Assembly: GCA_031394355.1 (NCBI GenBank)
Contig: JANNSU010000018.1
Span: 1 to 19,487 of the forward strand
Reading direction: 5' to 3'
DNA: 19,487 bases
Origin: JAEUMY01 sp031394355
GTDB taxonomy: Bacteria; Pseudomonadota; Gammaproteobacteria; Burkholderiales; Usitatibacteraceae
A model generated the notes under the pieces. The model was given only the letters and a program-made list of their open reading frames with translations. It made no database searches and was not told where the DNA came from. The first letter of the stretch is position 1. Each line of letters opens with the position of its first letter. Shown here one piece after another: positions 1 to 7,480 of this stretch. The position numbers and the translations under genes were made by a program.

Positions 1-154
1 TTGGGTTTGGGGTGTTGTTTTTGGTGTTTGGGGTTTGGGTTTTGGTTTTTTGGGGGGTGGTTTTGGGGGGGTGGGGGTGGGGGGGTGGGTGATGGGTGGT
101 GGGTGATGGGTGATGGGTGGTTGGTGGTTGGTGGTTGGTTATGAGTGGTGAAGT
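1..154. repeat. Cytosine-free G/T low-complexity tract with 7-bp periodicity
   Basis: The first 154 bases contain no C on the + strand, and the first 91 contain only G and T. Runs of three to seven G recur throughout. From 87 to about 142 the tract settles into heptamers (GGGTGAT, GGGTGGT, then TGGTGGT). Such DNA could form G-quadruplexes on the + strand. I see no gene in it. The tract starts at the window edge, so its full extent is unknown, and homopolymer-rich sequence of this kind is prone to sequencing error. Confidence 0.8.
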
Positions 155-190
155 CGTAACGAGGCGTAGTGTGGAGGGGGGGGTGCGCTT

Positions 191-282
191 ACCCCCTTTG
201 CAAAGGGGGTCGACGCGAAGCGGCGGGGGGATTTTTGGCGGCGCGCCCGAAATCCCCCCCAGCCCCCCTTTGCAAAGGGGGG
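191..282. repeat. Two CCCCTTTGCAAAGGGG palindromes
   Basis: Two perfect 20-bp palindromes, at 191-210 (ACCCCCTTTGCAAAGGGGGT) and 263-282 (C-run, TTTGCAAA, G-run), lie about 50 bp apart. The same core returns, with or without an extra central base, at about 6021-6036, 6061-6080, 6110-6127 and 6412-6430. The family is therefore a dispersed intergenic repeat of this genome. It can form long GC-rich hairpins on either strand. Confidence 0.8.
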
Positions 283-292
283 AGTTGGAGCG

Positions 293-308
293 CTGCGAAT
301 ATTCGCAG
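293..308. repeat. TGCGAATATTCGCA palindrome, copy 1
   Basis: Perfect 16-bp palindrome CTGCGAATATTCGCAG. It is flanked by a short outer inverted repeat, GTTGG at 284-288 and CCAAC at 312-316. A variant, TTGCGACTATTCGCAA, follows at 396-411 just before the RDD gene. Other copies of the family are listed separately. Confidence 0.9.
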
Positions 309-395
309 TCCCCAACGACCTGACGCCGATGGTCGCCGATGGTCGCCGATGAACGCCGAAGGAATCGCTTCAGATTGAATCTGCGTTCCCAGTGC

Positions 396-411
396 TTGCG
401 ACTATTCGCAA
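396..411. repeat. Palindrome variant, copy 2
   Basis: TTGCGACTATTCGCAA differs from the family consensus at one central base (C for A), so the outer seven bases still pair. It lies 28 bp upstream of the chosen ATG of the RDD-family gene. It would be read as coding only if the upstream GTG at 392 were used. Confidence 0.75.
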
Positions 412-439
412 TGGGGGCACGGTCTGGCAGACTGCGCGC

Positions 440-985
440 ATGAGCCAACCTCAACCCGCCCTGCTGGCACAACGAATAGCCGCATTCCTCTGGGACTATC
501 TGCCCATCGCGGGCTGGCTGTTGCTCGTGATGGCGTTCGGCGCGGCGCTGGCCATGTGGTCACCTGAGTTTGCACAATGGGTGTTTGGCAATCCGCAATC
601 CGGACAGCTTGCCGGTGTCGTGCTGGTCACGCTCCCGGTCACGCTCTATTTCGCGGTGCAGGAATCATCGAAGCACCACGCCACCTGGGGCAAGCGCAGA
701 CGCGGCCTCGCGGTCGTGACGACGTTGGGAGATGGCCTCGGCTTCTTTCAGGCACTGGCCCGCGCCGTGCTCAAGTTCGTGCCGTGGGAGCTGTCGCACA
801 CGTTCATCATTCATGCGAGCGTGGCGGGCAGGGCCGGGGAGGAGCCGCCCGATTGGGCCATGGCCGTGCTGGTATTGGCCTGGCTGCTGGTGATGGCGAA
901 CGTCGTCAGCTTTTATATGAGCGCCAAGCGGCAGACGCTGTATGACCGCATCGCGGGGACGATGGTGATGAAGGCTGATTCCTGA
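440..985 (+). CDS. RDD family membrane protein
   Basis: The 181-residue product fits the RDD family, small integral membrane proteins of mostly unknown function, some linked to ion transport. The family signature is visible: Arg12 and Asp19 in the first helix (RIAAFLWDYL), a GKRRRGL loop at about 84-90 corresponding to the usual TPGKxxxGL, and a C-terminal LYDRIAGT segment at 168-174. Hydrophobic segments lie near residues 20-41, 57-74 and 141-160. A GTG at 392 in the same frame would add 16 residues, but that extension runs through a repeat and does not look like protein, so the ATG at 440 is preferred. No clear Shine-Dalgarno precedes it. The gene converges on cheB, with 19 bp between the stops and no obvious terminator. 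Confidence 0.8.
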   Translation: MSQPQPALLAQRIAAFLWDYLPIAGWLLLVMAFGAALAMWSPEFAQWVFGNPQSGQLAGVVLVTLPVTLYFAVQESSKHHATWGKRRRGLAVVTTLGDGLGFFQALARAVLKFVPWELSHTFIIHASVAGRAGEEPPDWAMAVLVLAWLLVMANVVSFYMSAKRQTLYDRIAGTMVMKADS

Positions 986-1004
986 GGTTCTCGGTCATTC
1001 CAAG

Positions 1005-2057
1005 TCAGCCGGTGCGGCGCACTGCTGCAAGCAACGTGCTGGCGATCTGGTCGACCGGGGTGCCCAGGTCTACCGCACCGCACTCGATGGCAGCGCGCGG
1101 CATGGCGAACACGAGGCTGGATGCCTCGTCCTGCGCGATGGTCACGGCCCCCGCCTTGCGTAGCGCGAGAATCCCAGCCGCGCCGTCCACGCCCATGCCG
1201 GTGAGGATGACACCAGCCGCCTGCGCGCCGGCGTGTTGTGCGACCGACCGGAAGAGCACATCAGCCGAGGGCTTCCGCTCATTCACCGGTGGTGAATCGT
1301 CCTGCACAATGCCCCAGCCCCGGTCGCCGCGGCGTTCCGTGGCGAGATGGCGTCCACCTGTGGCGAGGTACACATGGCCGGGCAACGCCGGCTCCCCATG
1401 CTCGGCCTCTTTCACCGTCAGCACACAGCGCTCGCTGAGACGTCGGGCCAGGTGACGCACGAAGTTGGGCTGCAGGTCTGTGGTGACGAGGATCGGTGGC
1501 ATGCTGACGGGCAGCGGTGTGAGCACGGTGCGCAGCGCCTCGGCACCGCCGGTGGAGGCGGCGATGGCGATGAGGACTTCCCGCGACGGCTCGGCGGCAA
1601 GCAGCGGCAGCACATCTTCCGCACTGGCAGCCTGCTCGAGGTCCAGCGTCTCGATGCGATCCCGTGCGGCATAGGCACCGCGGATCTTGGCCGCGATGGC
1701 CGCTGCATACTCACCGCTGTTTACCTCGCCCGCAGCCGGCTTGCCGATGAAGTCGACTGCACCCATGGCCAGCGCACGAAACGCCACGTCGGACCCTTCG
1801 TGCGTGTGCGAGGACAGCATCACCACCGGCATCGGCTGAAGGCGCATCAGGCGCTTCAGGAACGAGAGCCCGTTCATGTTCGGCATTTCAACGTCGAGCG
1901 TCAGCACATCCGGCTTCAGGTCACGGATGAGGTCACGCGCAACCAACGGGTCCGGTGCCTCGCCGATCACCATCATGTCGGGCTGCTCGTTGATGATTTC
2001 GCGAATGATGCCGCGGATGATGGCCGAGTCGTCGACCACCAGCACCTTGATCTTCAA
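1005..2057 (-). CDS. cheB: CheB-type receptor methylesterase with receiver domain; catalytic His replaced
   Basis: The 350-residue protein has the CheB layout. A receiver domain spans about 4-120, with acidic residues D9/D10, phospho-acceptor D55 in TLDVEMP, S82/S83 and K106. After a linker, the methylesterase domain spans about 160-347. CheB enzymes remove methyl groups from chemoreceptor glutamates using a Ser-His-Asp triad. Ser168 (AASTGG) and Asp291 (TGMGVDGA) are present. The position of the catalytic His, normally in TQHMPPGF, reads TTDLQPNF, so the residue is Asp194. The codon is GAC, one base from CAC. The protein may therefore lack esterase activity, or act as a phospho-regulated binding partner. 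No cheR, cheA or receptor gene is in the window. It follows the 188-residue unknown gene by 21 bp and probably shares its transcript. The family call is secure; activity is uncertain. Confidence 0.9.
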   Translation of the reverse strand: MKIKVLVVDDSAIIRGIIREIINEQPDMMVIGEAPDPLVARDLIRDLKPDVLTLDVEMPNMNGLSFLKRLMRLQPMPVVMLSSHTHEGSDVAFRALAMGAVDFIGKPAAGEVNSGEYAAAIAAKIRGAYAARDRIETLDLEQAASAEDVLPLLAAEPSREVLIAIAASTGGAEALRTVLTPLPVSMPPILVTTDLQPNFVRHLARRLSERCVLTVKEAEHGEPALPGHVYLATGGRHLATERRGDRGWGIVQDDSPPVNERKPSADVLFRSVAQHAGAQAAGVILTGMGVDGAAGILALRKAGAVTIAQDEASSLVFAMPRAAIECGAVDLGTPVDQIASTLLAAVRRTG

Positions 2058-2078
2058 GTGTGAATTGTCCTTGCGGTG

Positions 2079-2645
2079 TCAGCTGTCCTGGCGCGGCATG
2101 TCGCGCCAGGCAACCAGGATGAGTTTTGCATCTTCCCACCATAGCTGGCTCTGTTCTGCGCCCACCACCGACTCCAGCGCGACGGATACCAGCTTGGCGT
2201 TGACCGCGAGCTCGCCCAGCGTCTGGGCGCTGATCAGCTCGGCACCCATGTAGTCCGCATCGGTACCCGCCAACTTTTCCAGCCGATTCAGCAACTGCAT
2301 CTTGGCGGCCATGAGCGGTGACAGGTCGGCTGCGCGTGCGGTGGAGCCGCTGCCGATCGGGCGTGTGGCTGCGCCATCAAACCGCTCGCTGGCACCATGC
2401 CGATCCACCGGGCGAACATGCTCCAGGCGCAGCAGCTCGTCGAGTTGCTCCAGCAGGATATTGTGCAAGGTGCCTGCCCGCTCCAGGAGCTCGCCCACGG
2501 TGCTGCGGCCGTCGATGAGGAAGAGCACCGCGCGGAGCTTCGGCTTCAACTCCGCCGCATGGTCGCGCATGGCCGCCATGCCCGTGTCGGTGCGCACGAG
2601 GATGGCGTCGAGCTTCAATTCGCGGATGTTGAGGAGTGTGCCCAT
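2079..2645 (-). CDS. Hypothetical protein, probable operon partner of the CheB-like gene
   Basis: This is a 188-residue soluble protein without signal peptide or membrane segments. The N-terminal part (about 15-75) contains LKPKLRAVLFLIDGRSTVGE followed by a Leu-rich helical stretch. Short proteins with an LxxKxRxxLxLIDGxxT motif are common, uncharacterised, in beta- and gammaproteobacteria and often look like small helix-turn-helix or winged-helix domains. The C-terminal half (about 115-185) seems to be a separate helical domain. It lies 21 bp upstream of the CheB-like gene on the same strand, so the two are probably co-transcribed. That suggests, without proof, a signalling role. I do not recognise a specific function. 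Confidence 0.7.
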   Translation of the reverse strand: MGTLLNIRELKLDAILVRTDTGMAAMRDHAAELKPKLRAVLFLIDGRSTVGELLERAGTLHNILLEQLDELLRLEHVRPVDRHGASERFDGAATRPIGSGSTARAADLSPLMAAKMQLLNRLEKLAGTDADYMGAELISAQTLGELAVNAKLVSVALESVVGAEQSQLWWEDAKLILVAWRDMPRQDS

Positions 2646-2740
2646 GCGGGAATGATACTCAGGTCGTCGGGCAGGTGGGGAACGAATATCGATACAGATG
2701 CCTCACCGACCCACTTCGAGCCCACTCACTACCCAGGACC

Positions 2741-5071
2741 CTACAGCTTCACCTCGAACCGGAGCGCCCCCGCCATGTGCGTCTTGCCACTGCTGGCCAG
2801 GCTTTGTGTGCCGTCTGGCACCAGGAATACGCTGGTGTTCTCATTGCTCTTCGGCGAAATGTTCGACAGCGTGAAGCGCAGCCTCGCCGCAGTGGTGACG
2901 TTCCACAGCACATACGCATCGGCCTGGCGCTTCACACCCACCGTGGACAGCTGATCGGTGGAGACGCGCAGGTCGTAGCCGGGCGTGTAAGACAGGTTTG
3001 CGCCGACGGACAGCGGTGTGCCGCGAATCTTGTAGTCCGCTCCGATGTTGGCATTCATCTTGGGCTGCTCGCTGATGCGGTTGTTCGGGCCGGGGATGTC
3101 CGCGACCTTGCTCGCGTAGAAGCTCGCATTCAGTTTGAAATTCACCGCCGGCAGCGTGGGCTGGATTTCGATCAGCGAGAATTTGGCGTCAAATTCGATG
3201 CCGCTGGTCTTCGCCTTGCCCAGATTCTGCGGGCGGGAGACGAAGCGGGGTGATGTCGCCCAGCTCACGTTCTCCAGCGTGGTCACAGTGCGGATCAGGT
3301 TCTTGATGTCGCGATGAAACAGGTTCACCGATATCACGCCACCCTTGTCGAGATAATTTTCGTAGGCAAGGTCGATGCCGTGTGCCGTTTCCGGCTTCAG
3401 GCTCGCGTTCCCCGCGCGGTCGGACGATACCGAGGTGTTCGGCCCCGGAACCGGGAACAAGGTATTCAGCTGCGGACGTGACACGAGGTCCTGGGTCGTT
3501 GGCGGCCGGTAGCTTTGCGTCAGCGACAGGCGCACCTGATCACGCCCGATCTGGCCGTTGGCTTCAGAGAAGCGGTACACCGCATTCGCAAGCGGGCTCC
3601 ACACGCTGCTCTTGTTCTTCACCGGGCTCGCGGCGAGATCGCTGGTGGTCTCGATGGCTTCCCAGCGCAGGCCGATGGAGGTCGACACCTTCGGATTCGG
3701 GTCCCACTCGTCTTGCACGTACAAAGCCTGGCGCTTTGTTTCCACGTCCAGCGCCTCGCTGAAGTCTGCAAGCTGCTGCACACCGTTCAGGACAGTGATG
3801 GCATTCTCCGTGCGCTTGGACTGCTCCCACTCGAACCCGGTGGCGAAGTTGTGACCTTCGCCCCAGCGGCGTGCGAGCTTGCCAGCGACGTTGAAGCTCC
3901 GGTCCTTGGCGTCGCCCTCGCCGGTTTGCGTGAGTGTCCTCACGCCCGTGGCGTTGAACTGGTTCTGGATGTTGCTGCGTTGCAGGCTGAATTGGCCACC
4001 GCCACCGCGCAGCTCATACGTCGTGTTCTCATCCAGGCGCTTGTTCAGCATGGTCATGAACCGCGCCACGTTGAACTTGAATTTCGTATCGGTTACCTGC
4101 GTCGCGAACTGTGCCGGCGTGGTACCGATAGTCTGGTTCAGCGTGCTGTCGGTGCGGGTGTTCGCATTGTTATTCACGTAGAACGGCTGAAACATGAAGC
4201 TCTCGCCGGGGCCAAGCCGCCACTGGAAGCGCGACGTGATGAATACACCCTTGCGGTCTTCGTCCTGCTGGCTGGTGCCGTTCTGATCCAGTGTTACGGC
4301 GCCAGCGACGTTTCGATAGATCGTGCGCGAATCGGTATCGGTAAGCTGATCCTGCAGGCGGGACGAGATGGTGATGTTGTAGGTACCGGTTTCGCCCAGT
4401 TTGTCATTGCGGCCAAATGAAATCTCCGGGGAGATCTTGCCCCGCTCGTTCACGATGCCGCCACGAAGGTCGTTGGAACGCTTGACCAATGCCTCGCGCA
4501 GCACCACATTGATCGTGCCCGCAATCGCGCGTGCGCCCGTCTCGGCTGTCGGTGCGCGCAGGATCTCGATGCGCTCCACCATGTCCGGCGTGATCTGCTC
4601 GATGGAAAAGCCGGGCGGGATGCGATCGCCGTTGATGAGGATCTGGGTGAAGCCGCCCGCCATCCCGCGCAATCGTGGCGCTCCGGGCCGGCCAGCACGC
4701 CCACCGGTAGTGACACCTGGCAAGCGGCGCATCACATCGCCCAGATTGCTGTCGCCATATTGCTCGATGTCGTCGCGGGTGATGATGATCTTGGTTGCGC
4801 TGGCATCACGACGGTCCGTGTTGACCGAGCGCGTGCCGGTGACCTCGATGGTCTCCGGCTTCGGCCCAGGCTTGGCGCCGGGCGCTCCCGCTGGTGCGGC
4901 GGGCCTTGCCGGACCCGCTTTCGGTGCGTCCTTTGGCGCGTCCTGCTTGGGCGGATCGGCACGCGGTGTCTCCGGCGTGGGTGGCGTCTGGGCAGAAGCG
5001 AGCTGAACGGAACAGGCGAGGGCGACTGCCAGCGGCAAAGCGCGGCGGTGGAAAAGTGTGCGTGAGTTCAT
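2741..5071 (-). CDS. TonB-dependent outer membrane receptor
   Basis: The 776-residue product begins with a signal peptide (MNSRTLFHRR, then a hydrophobic core and cleavage near ASA-Q at about 27). A Pro/Ala/Lys-rich linker to about residue 72 and a TonB-box-like ETIEVTGT follow. The plug domain at roughly 85-200 shows DVMRRLPGV, LRGMAGGFTQ, ILINGDRIP and VERIEILRAP. The rest has the alternating pattern of a 22-stranded barrel, including a late SYTPGYDLRV segment. These receptors import siderophores, cobalamin, sugars or other large ligands using TonB energy; the substrate cannot be told from sequence. The reading frame extends upstream to 5146, but that adds 25 residues before the signal peptide, so the ATG at 5071 is chosen. 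The C-terminus (RFEVKL) lacks the usual terminal aromatic residue. No regulator or TonB genes are adjacent. Confidence 0.9.
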   Translation of the reverse strand: MNSRTLFHRRALPLAVALACSVQLASAQTPPTPETPRADPPKQDAPKDAPKAGPARPAAPAGAPGAKPGPKPETIEVTGTRSVNTDRRDASATKIIITRDDIEQYGDSNLGDVMRRLPGVTTGGRAGRPGAPRLRGMAGGFTQILINGDRIPPGFSIEQITPDMVERIEILRAPTAETGARAIAGTINVVLREALVKRSNDLRGGIVNERGKISPEISFGRNDKLGETGTYNITISSRLQDQLTDTDSRTIYRNVAGAVTLDQNGTSQQDEDRKGVFITSRFQWRLGPGESFMFQPFYVNNNANTRTDSTLNQTIGTTPAQFATQVTDTKFKFNVARFMTMLNKRLDENTTYELRGGGGQFSLQRSNIQNQFNATGVRTLTQTGEGDAKDRSFNVAGKLARRWGEGHNFATGFEWEQSKRTENAITVLNGVQQLADFSEALDVETKRQALYVQDEWDPNPKVSTSIGLRWEAIETTSDLAASPVKNKSSVWSPLANAVYRFSEANGQIGRDQVRLSLTQSYRPPTTQDLVSRPQLNTLFPVPGPNTSVSSDRAGNASLKPETAHGIDLAYENYLDKGGVISVNLFHRDIKNLIRTVTTLENVSWATSPRFVSRPQNLGKAKTSGIEFDAKFSLIEIQPTLPAVNFKLNASFYASKVADIPGPNNRISEQPKMNANIGADYKIRGTPLSVGANLSYTPGYDLRVSTDQLSTVGVKRQADAYVLWNVTTAARLRFTLSNISPKSNENTSVFLVPDGTQSLASSGKTHMAGALRFEVKL

Positions 5072-5319
5072 GTCGGATATTGAGTTCGGTTGGCCGTCGA
5101 AAAGGATTTTTGACGGCAAGCGCGGGTAGCGGGCTCGCGGCCCCATTGCTGAGTCTTCACAGACTGCAAGAAACGCCGGATTCTACAGAGTAGGAAGGAG
5201 TGTCATGTGTCAGATTGTTGCAGGCAGTATTTCTGCCCGCCGACCAGACATCACACGCCTCATTCGGAAAAACCGGGTTTTGGCGATCATTGATGCGATA
5301 TCCATTGCAGCGCCTATGA

Positions 5320-5383
5320 GGCATTGTCACAAGAAGGCATCGTAACAAGCAGGCATTGCCACAAGAAGGCATTGCTACAAGAC
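5320..5383. repeat. 16-bp tandem repeat, four units
   Basis: Four contiguous 16-bp units begin GGCATTGTCACAAGAA (5320), GGCATCGTAACAAGCA (5336), GGCATTGCCACAAGAA (5352) and GGCATTGCTACAAGAC (5368). They lie in the 512-bp gap between the TonB receptor start and the DUF1801-like gene. Divergence between units suggests an older minisatellite. No gene is visible here. Direct repeats upstream of the receptor could bind a regulator, but that is only a possibility. Confidence 0.8.
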
Positions 5384-5435
5384 CGGTAGGTGACGTTTCC
5401 CGATCCGGTGTGTTGGGCCTACCATTCAAGAAATT

Positions 5436-5551
5436 CTGATCAAGTTCAAAAAGCCCGTCATACCGGCGAAAGCCGGTATCCATGACTTCGCAACATGTTG
5501 AATGCACTCAAGGCTGGATACCGGCTTTCGCCGGTATGACAACTTGATCAG
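5436..5551. repeat. Paired REP-like inverted repeat
   Basis: A perfect 26-bp inverted repeat lies at 5457-5482 (GTCATACCGGCGAAAGCC...) and 5515-5540 (...GGCTTTCGCCGGTATGAC), separated by 32 bp. It is bordered by a second inverted pair, CTGATCAAGTT at 5436-5446 and AACTTGATCAG at 5541-5551. Each arm contains its own small hairpin (CCGGCGAAAGCCGG). This is the REP or BIME style of element that is normally mobilised by a RAYT transposase elsewhere in the genome. A related pair with CCCGG arms is at 10341-10477. Confidence 0.85.
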
Positions 5552-5583
5552 AGGTTCCGCAAGTCAACCCAGGAGAGCCTCCC

Positions 5584-5949
5584 ATGCCCGATGCCAACCT
5601 GAAGCCTGTCTTCGACGAGATGCGCGCCATTTTCAAGCCCCTCGCCAAGGGGCTCGTCGTCGTTCACGACACCGACGATCACTTCTACGTCGACAGCACC
5701 AAGCCCGCCCCCAACGGCAAGCCCATGTTCTTCGGTGCCGTGCGCATCGGCAAGGACAAGGTCTCGGTGCATCTCATGCCCGTGTACACCGCGCCCGCGC
5801 TCTTGAAGGACCTGTCACCGGAGCTGAAGCAGCGCATGCAGGGCAAGTCGTGCTTCAACTTCAAGACAGTCGACAAGGCGCTCTTCAAGGAATTCGCCGC
5901 ACTTGCCAAGTCTGGGCTGGCACAGTTCAAGAAGGATGGTTGGGCGTAG
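5584..5949 (+). CDS. DUF1801-like protein
   Basis: The 121-residue soluble protein begins MPDANLKPVF and contains VHDTDDHFYV, a GAVRIGKDKVSVHLMPVY strand pair and a C-terminal KSCFNFKTVDKALFKEF segment. This pattern resembles the DUF1801/YdhG-like fold, small proteins of uncertain role, some proposed to help iron handling. The start is supported by AGGAG at 5571-5575, eight bases before the ATG. The stop codon TAG (5947-5949) touches the next copy of the TGCGAATATTCGCA palindrome: its last G is the first base of the 12-bp core. Family placement is moderately sure, function unknown. Confidence 0.7.
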   Translation: MPDANLKPVFDEMRAIFKPLAKGLVVVHDTDDHFYVDSTKPAPNGKPMFFGAVRIGKDKVSVHLMPVYTAPALLKDLSPELKQRMQGKSCFNFKTVDKALFKEFAALAKSGLAQFKKDGWA

Positions 5950-5960
5950 CGAATATTCGC
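5949..5960. repeat. TGCGAATATTCGCA palindrome, copy 3, at a stop codon
   Basis: GCGAATATTCGC starts on the last base of the stop codon of the DUF1801-like gene. There is no T-run after it, so it does not look like a standard intrinsic terminator. Confidence 0.9.
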
Positions 5961-5991
5961 AAATCTCGTGTCTGCACTAAGGGGCACACGA

Positions 5992-6138
5992 CGATTCCGC
6001 CCCATGCTTCGCATTCCCTCCTTTGCAAAGGGGCATGTAGCGACCCCCCATGCTTCGCATTCCCCCCTTTGACAAAGGGGCATGACGAATTCCCCCCATG
6101 CTTCGCATTCCCCCCTTTGACAAAGAGGGGCTAGGGGG
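5992..6138. repeat. Three tandem ~48-bp repeats
   Basis: The block CCCCATGCTTCGCATTCCC, followed by CTTTG(A)CAAAGGGG and a short tail, is repeated three times (about 5992-6040, 6041-6085 and 6086-6138). Each unit contains one member of the CCCCTTTG palindrome family. The first unit has TTTGCAAA and the other two TTTGACAAA. Units two and three are nearly identical, implying recent duplication. No coding potential is supported. Confidence 0.8.
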
Positions 6139-6332
6139 TCATGGCACTACCTTAACGAATCGTGACGACTTCAGCCCCCTCTCCCCTTGTGGGAGAGGGT
6201 TGGGGAGAGGGGTTTCTCGGCATGGATGCCACCCTCTCCCCTACCCCTCTCCCATCCAGGGAGAGGGGTTTAGTCCAGCTCCAGCCTCTCCCATCCAGAG
6301 AGAGGGGAGAAATGCTTAAGGTAGTGCCATGA
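6139..6332. mobile_element. MITE-like element with TCATGGCACTACCTTAA ends, copy 1
   Basis: A perfect 17-bp terminal inverted repeat, TCATGGCACTACCTTAA at 6139-6155 and its complement at 6316-6332, encloses 160 bp of CCCTCTCCC / GGGAGAGGG hairpin repeats. A second element with the same ends and a shorter core lies at 10521-10619. Shared termini with different cores argue for a small non-autonomous element family. No transposase and no clear target duplication is seen. Confidence 0.7.
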
Positions 6333-6411
6333 GGGGCAGGGGGGATTTCTCGGTCCGAGGTGAATGGCAAATCTTTCTTCTCATCGGGCGCGAAGAAAAT
6401 CCCCCTCAATC

Positions 6412-6430
6412 CCCCTTTGTCAAAGGGGGA
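6412..6430. repeat. CCCCTTTG palindrome, variant with central T
   Basis: CCCCCTTTGTCAAAGGGGG is an odd-length palindrome with a single unpaired central base, a member of the family seen at 191-282 and 6021-6127. Nothing else is recognised between 6333 and 6440. Confidence 0.7.
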
Positions 6431-6440
6431 AGTGACACAG

Positions 6441-6735
6441 TCCGTAGCCCGGATGGAACGCAGTGGAATCCGGGATCCCCCAAGCTCGAACGAGTCCCGG
6501 ATTCCGCGTTGCTGCATCCGGGCTACGGTTTTCGGGGGTGCGAATGCGTTGCGAAGTTTCGCAATGCGGCGCGGTGAAGATCAGTCCGTAGCCCGTAGCC
6601 CGGATAGAACGCAGTGGAATCCGGGATTTCCCGAGATCGAACGAATCCCGGATTTCGCGTTGCTGCATCCGGGCTACGGTTTTTGGCAGAGCTGATGCAA
6701 TGCGAATATTCGCAATGCGGCACCTTGAGGATCAG
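6441..6735. repeat. Tandem ~145-bp duplication with GTAGCCCGGAT hairpins
   Basis: Two head-to-tail units lie at 6441-6584 and 6585-6735. Each starts TCCGTAGCCC, folds into a long hairpin (GTAGCCCGGAT...ATCCGGGCTAC), and ends with a palindrome then AATGCGGC and GATCAG. In the second unit the palindrome is the canonical TGCGAATATTCGCA (6701-6714). In the first it is TTGCGAAGTTTCGCAA (6549-6564). The hairpin half is a common proteobacterial intergenic repeat. The second unit ends on the stop codon of the following minus-strand gene. Confidence 0.8.
6701..6714. repeat. TGCGAATATTCGCA palindrome, copy 4
   Basis: Perfect 14-bp palindrome, 17 bp downstream of the stop codon of the minus-strand gene at 6732-7331. 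It is the canonical member of the tandem duplication described at 6441-6735. Confidence 0.9.
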
Positions 6736-7331
6736 GCCGCGTCGCAGGCGCCGCGTAGTGGGCTGATCGTTCCGCCCTGTGCTGCCGCCGCATCGCGTTT
6801 GTTCACCACGCCTTGCAGACCCTGCAGCAGCGATTTGTAAAGCGGTGAATCCGGCTGGCCAACCTGTGGCTGGCCGAGCGGGATGCTGACCCACACCACG
6901 GGCACACCGGGTGCGGGGCGAAGTGTTTTGCCGAGCTGGCTTGCGTCGGGATGGTTGAGGTTGATCACCAGCACATCAGGTGCCGCTCCCAACGCCATGC
7001 TCACCGGATCAATCGGGACGAACCGCGCCTGCACCGCATTCGAGGCGATGAGCAGCGTGTCTTCCATGGCCTGGTAGGCCACCCGGTCAAAGCCGGCGAA
7101 CTGGATACGAAAAATCTGGTGCATGTCTGGGCCTGGAGAGTCCGCAGCCGACAATGGCTTGCGGTGAAACGACGTGTCGAGTTGCGAGATGTCTGAACCG
7201 GCTTGCAGTGTAGAGTCCGGCTGCCCTGCCGTGTCAGATTCAGGGCCGGGTTCACAAATGTTTGCATTCCCGGCGCGCTCCATCCGGGCACGCATGGCCT
7301 TCTTCATCGCGGATCGCATGCCTGACAACAC
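6732..7331 (-). CDS. Hypothetical protein with receiver-like C-terminal region
   Basis: The frame is open back to 7547, but that part runs through a 15-bp minisatellite and the end of the upstream gene. A GAGGAG at 7340-7345 sits eight bases before a GTG at 7331, which I take as the start, giving 199 residues. The first ~70 residues are low-complexity and polar. From about residue 70 (MHQIFRIQF) a compact alpha/beta region follows with DVLVINLNHPD and VPVVWVSIPLG, reminiscent of a degenerate response-regulator fold. No phospho-acceptor site is convincing. It lies downstream of the GGDEF-EAL gene on the same strand and could be part of the same signalling unit. Function is not recognised. Confidence 0.6.
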   Translation of the reverse strand: MLSGMRSAMKKAMRARMERAGNANICEPGPESDTAGQPDSTLQAGSDISQLDTSFHRKPLSAADSPGPDMHQIFRIQFAGFDRVAYQAMEDTLLIASNAVQARFVPIDPVSMALGAAPDVLVINLNHPDASQLGKTLRPAPGVPVVWVSIPLGQPQVGQPDSPLYKSLLQGLQGVVNKRDAAAAQGGTISPLRGACDAA

Positions 7332-7339
7332 GCTAGGTT

Positions 7340-7345
7340 CTCCTC
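7340..7345 (-). promoter_or_regulatory. Shine-Dalgarno deciding a GTG start
   Basis: GAGGAG on the minus strand, eight bases upstream of GTG 7331-7329. The nearest in-frame ATG (7319) would be 20 bases away, too far for this site. Confidence 0.7.
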
Positions 7346-7350
7346 GTTGT

Positions 7351-7451
7351 GGTGCTGTGCATTGTGGAGCTGTGCAGTGTGGAGCTGTGCAGTGTGGTGC
7401 TGTGCAGCGTGATGTTGTGCAGCGTGATGTTGTGCAGTGTGGTGCTGTGCC
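7351..7451. repeat. 15-bp minisatellite, six full units plus a partial one
   Basis: Units of 15 bp with consensus GGWGCTGTGCAGTGT start at 7351, 7366, 7381, 7396, 7411 and 7426, with a partial unit at 7441. Two units are identical (7366 and 7381). Because 15 is divisible by three, every frame through it stays open on both strands and creates Cys-rich pentapeptide ORFs (CTAPH-like) that are almost certainly not proteins. It sits between the GGDEF-EAL stop and the ribosome-binding site of the next gene. Confidence 0.9.
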
Positions 7452-7480
7452 ATGAGCCATTAACCGGGCTGTGTTGCGCG

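Noticed and set aside
5320..5383. CRISPR array
   Set aside because: The 16-bp units are contiguous and imperfect with no spacers, and no cas gene is nearby.
5949..5960. Palindrome as an intrinsic terminator
   Set aside because: The stem is short, the centre is AT-rich and no T-run follows this or the other copies; several copies lie inside genes.
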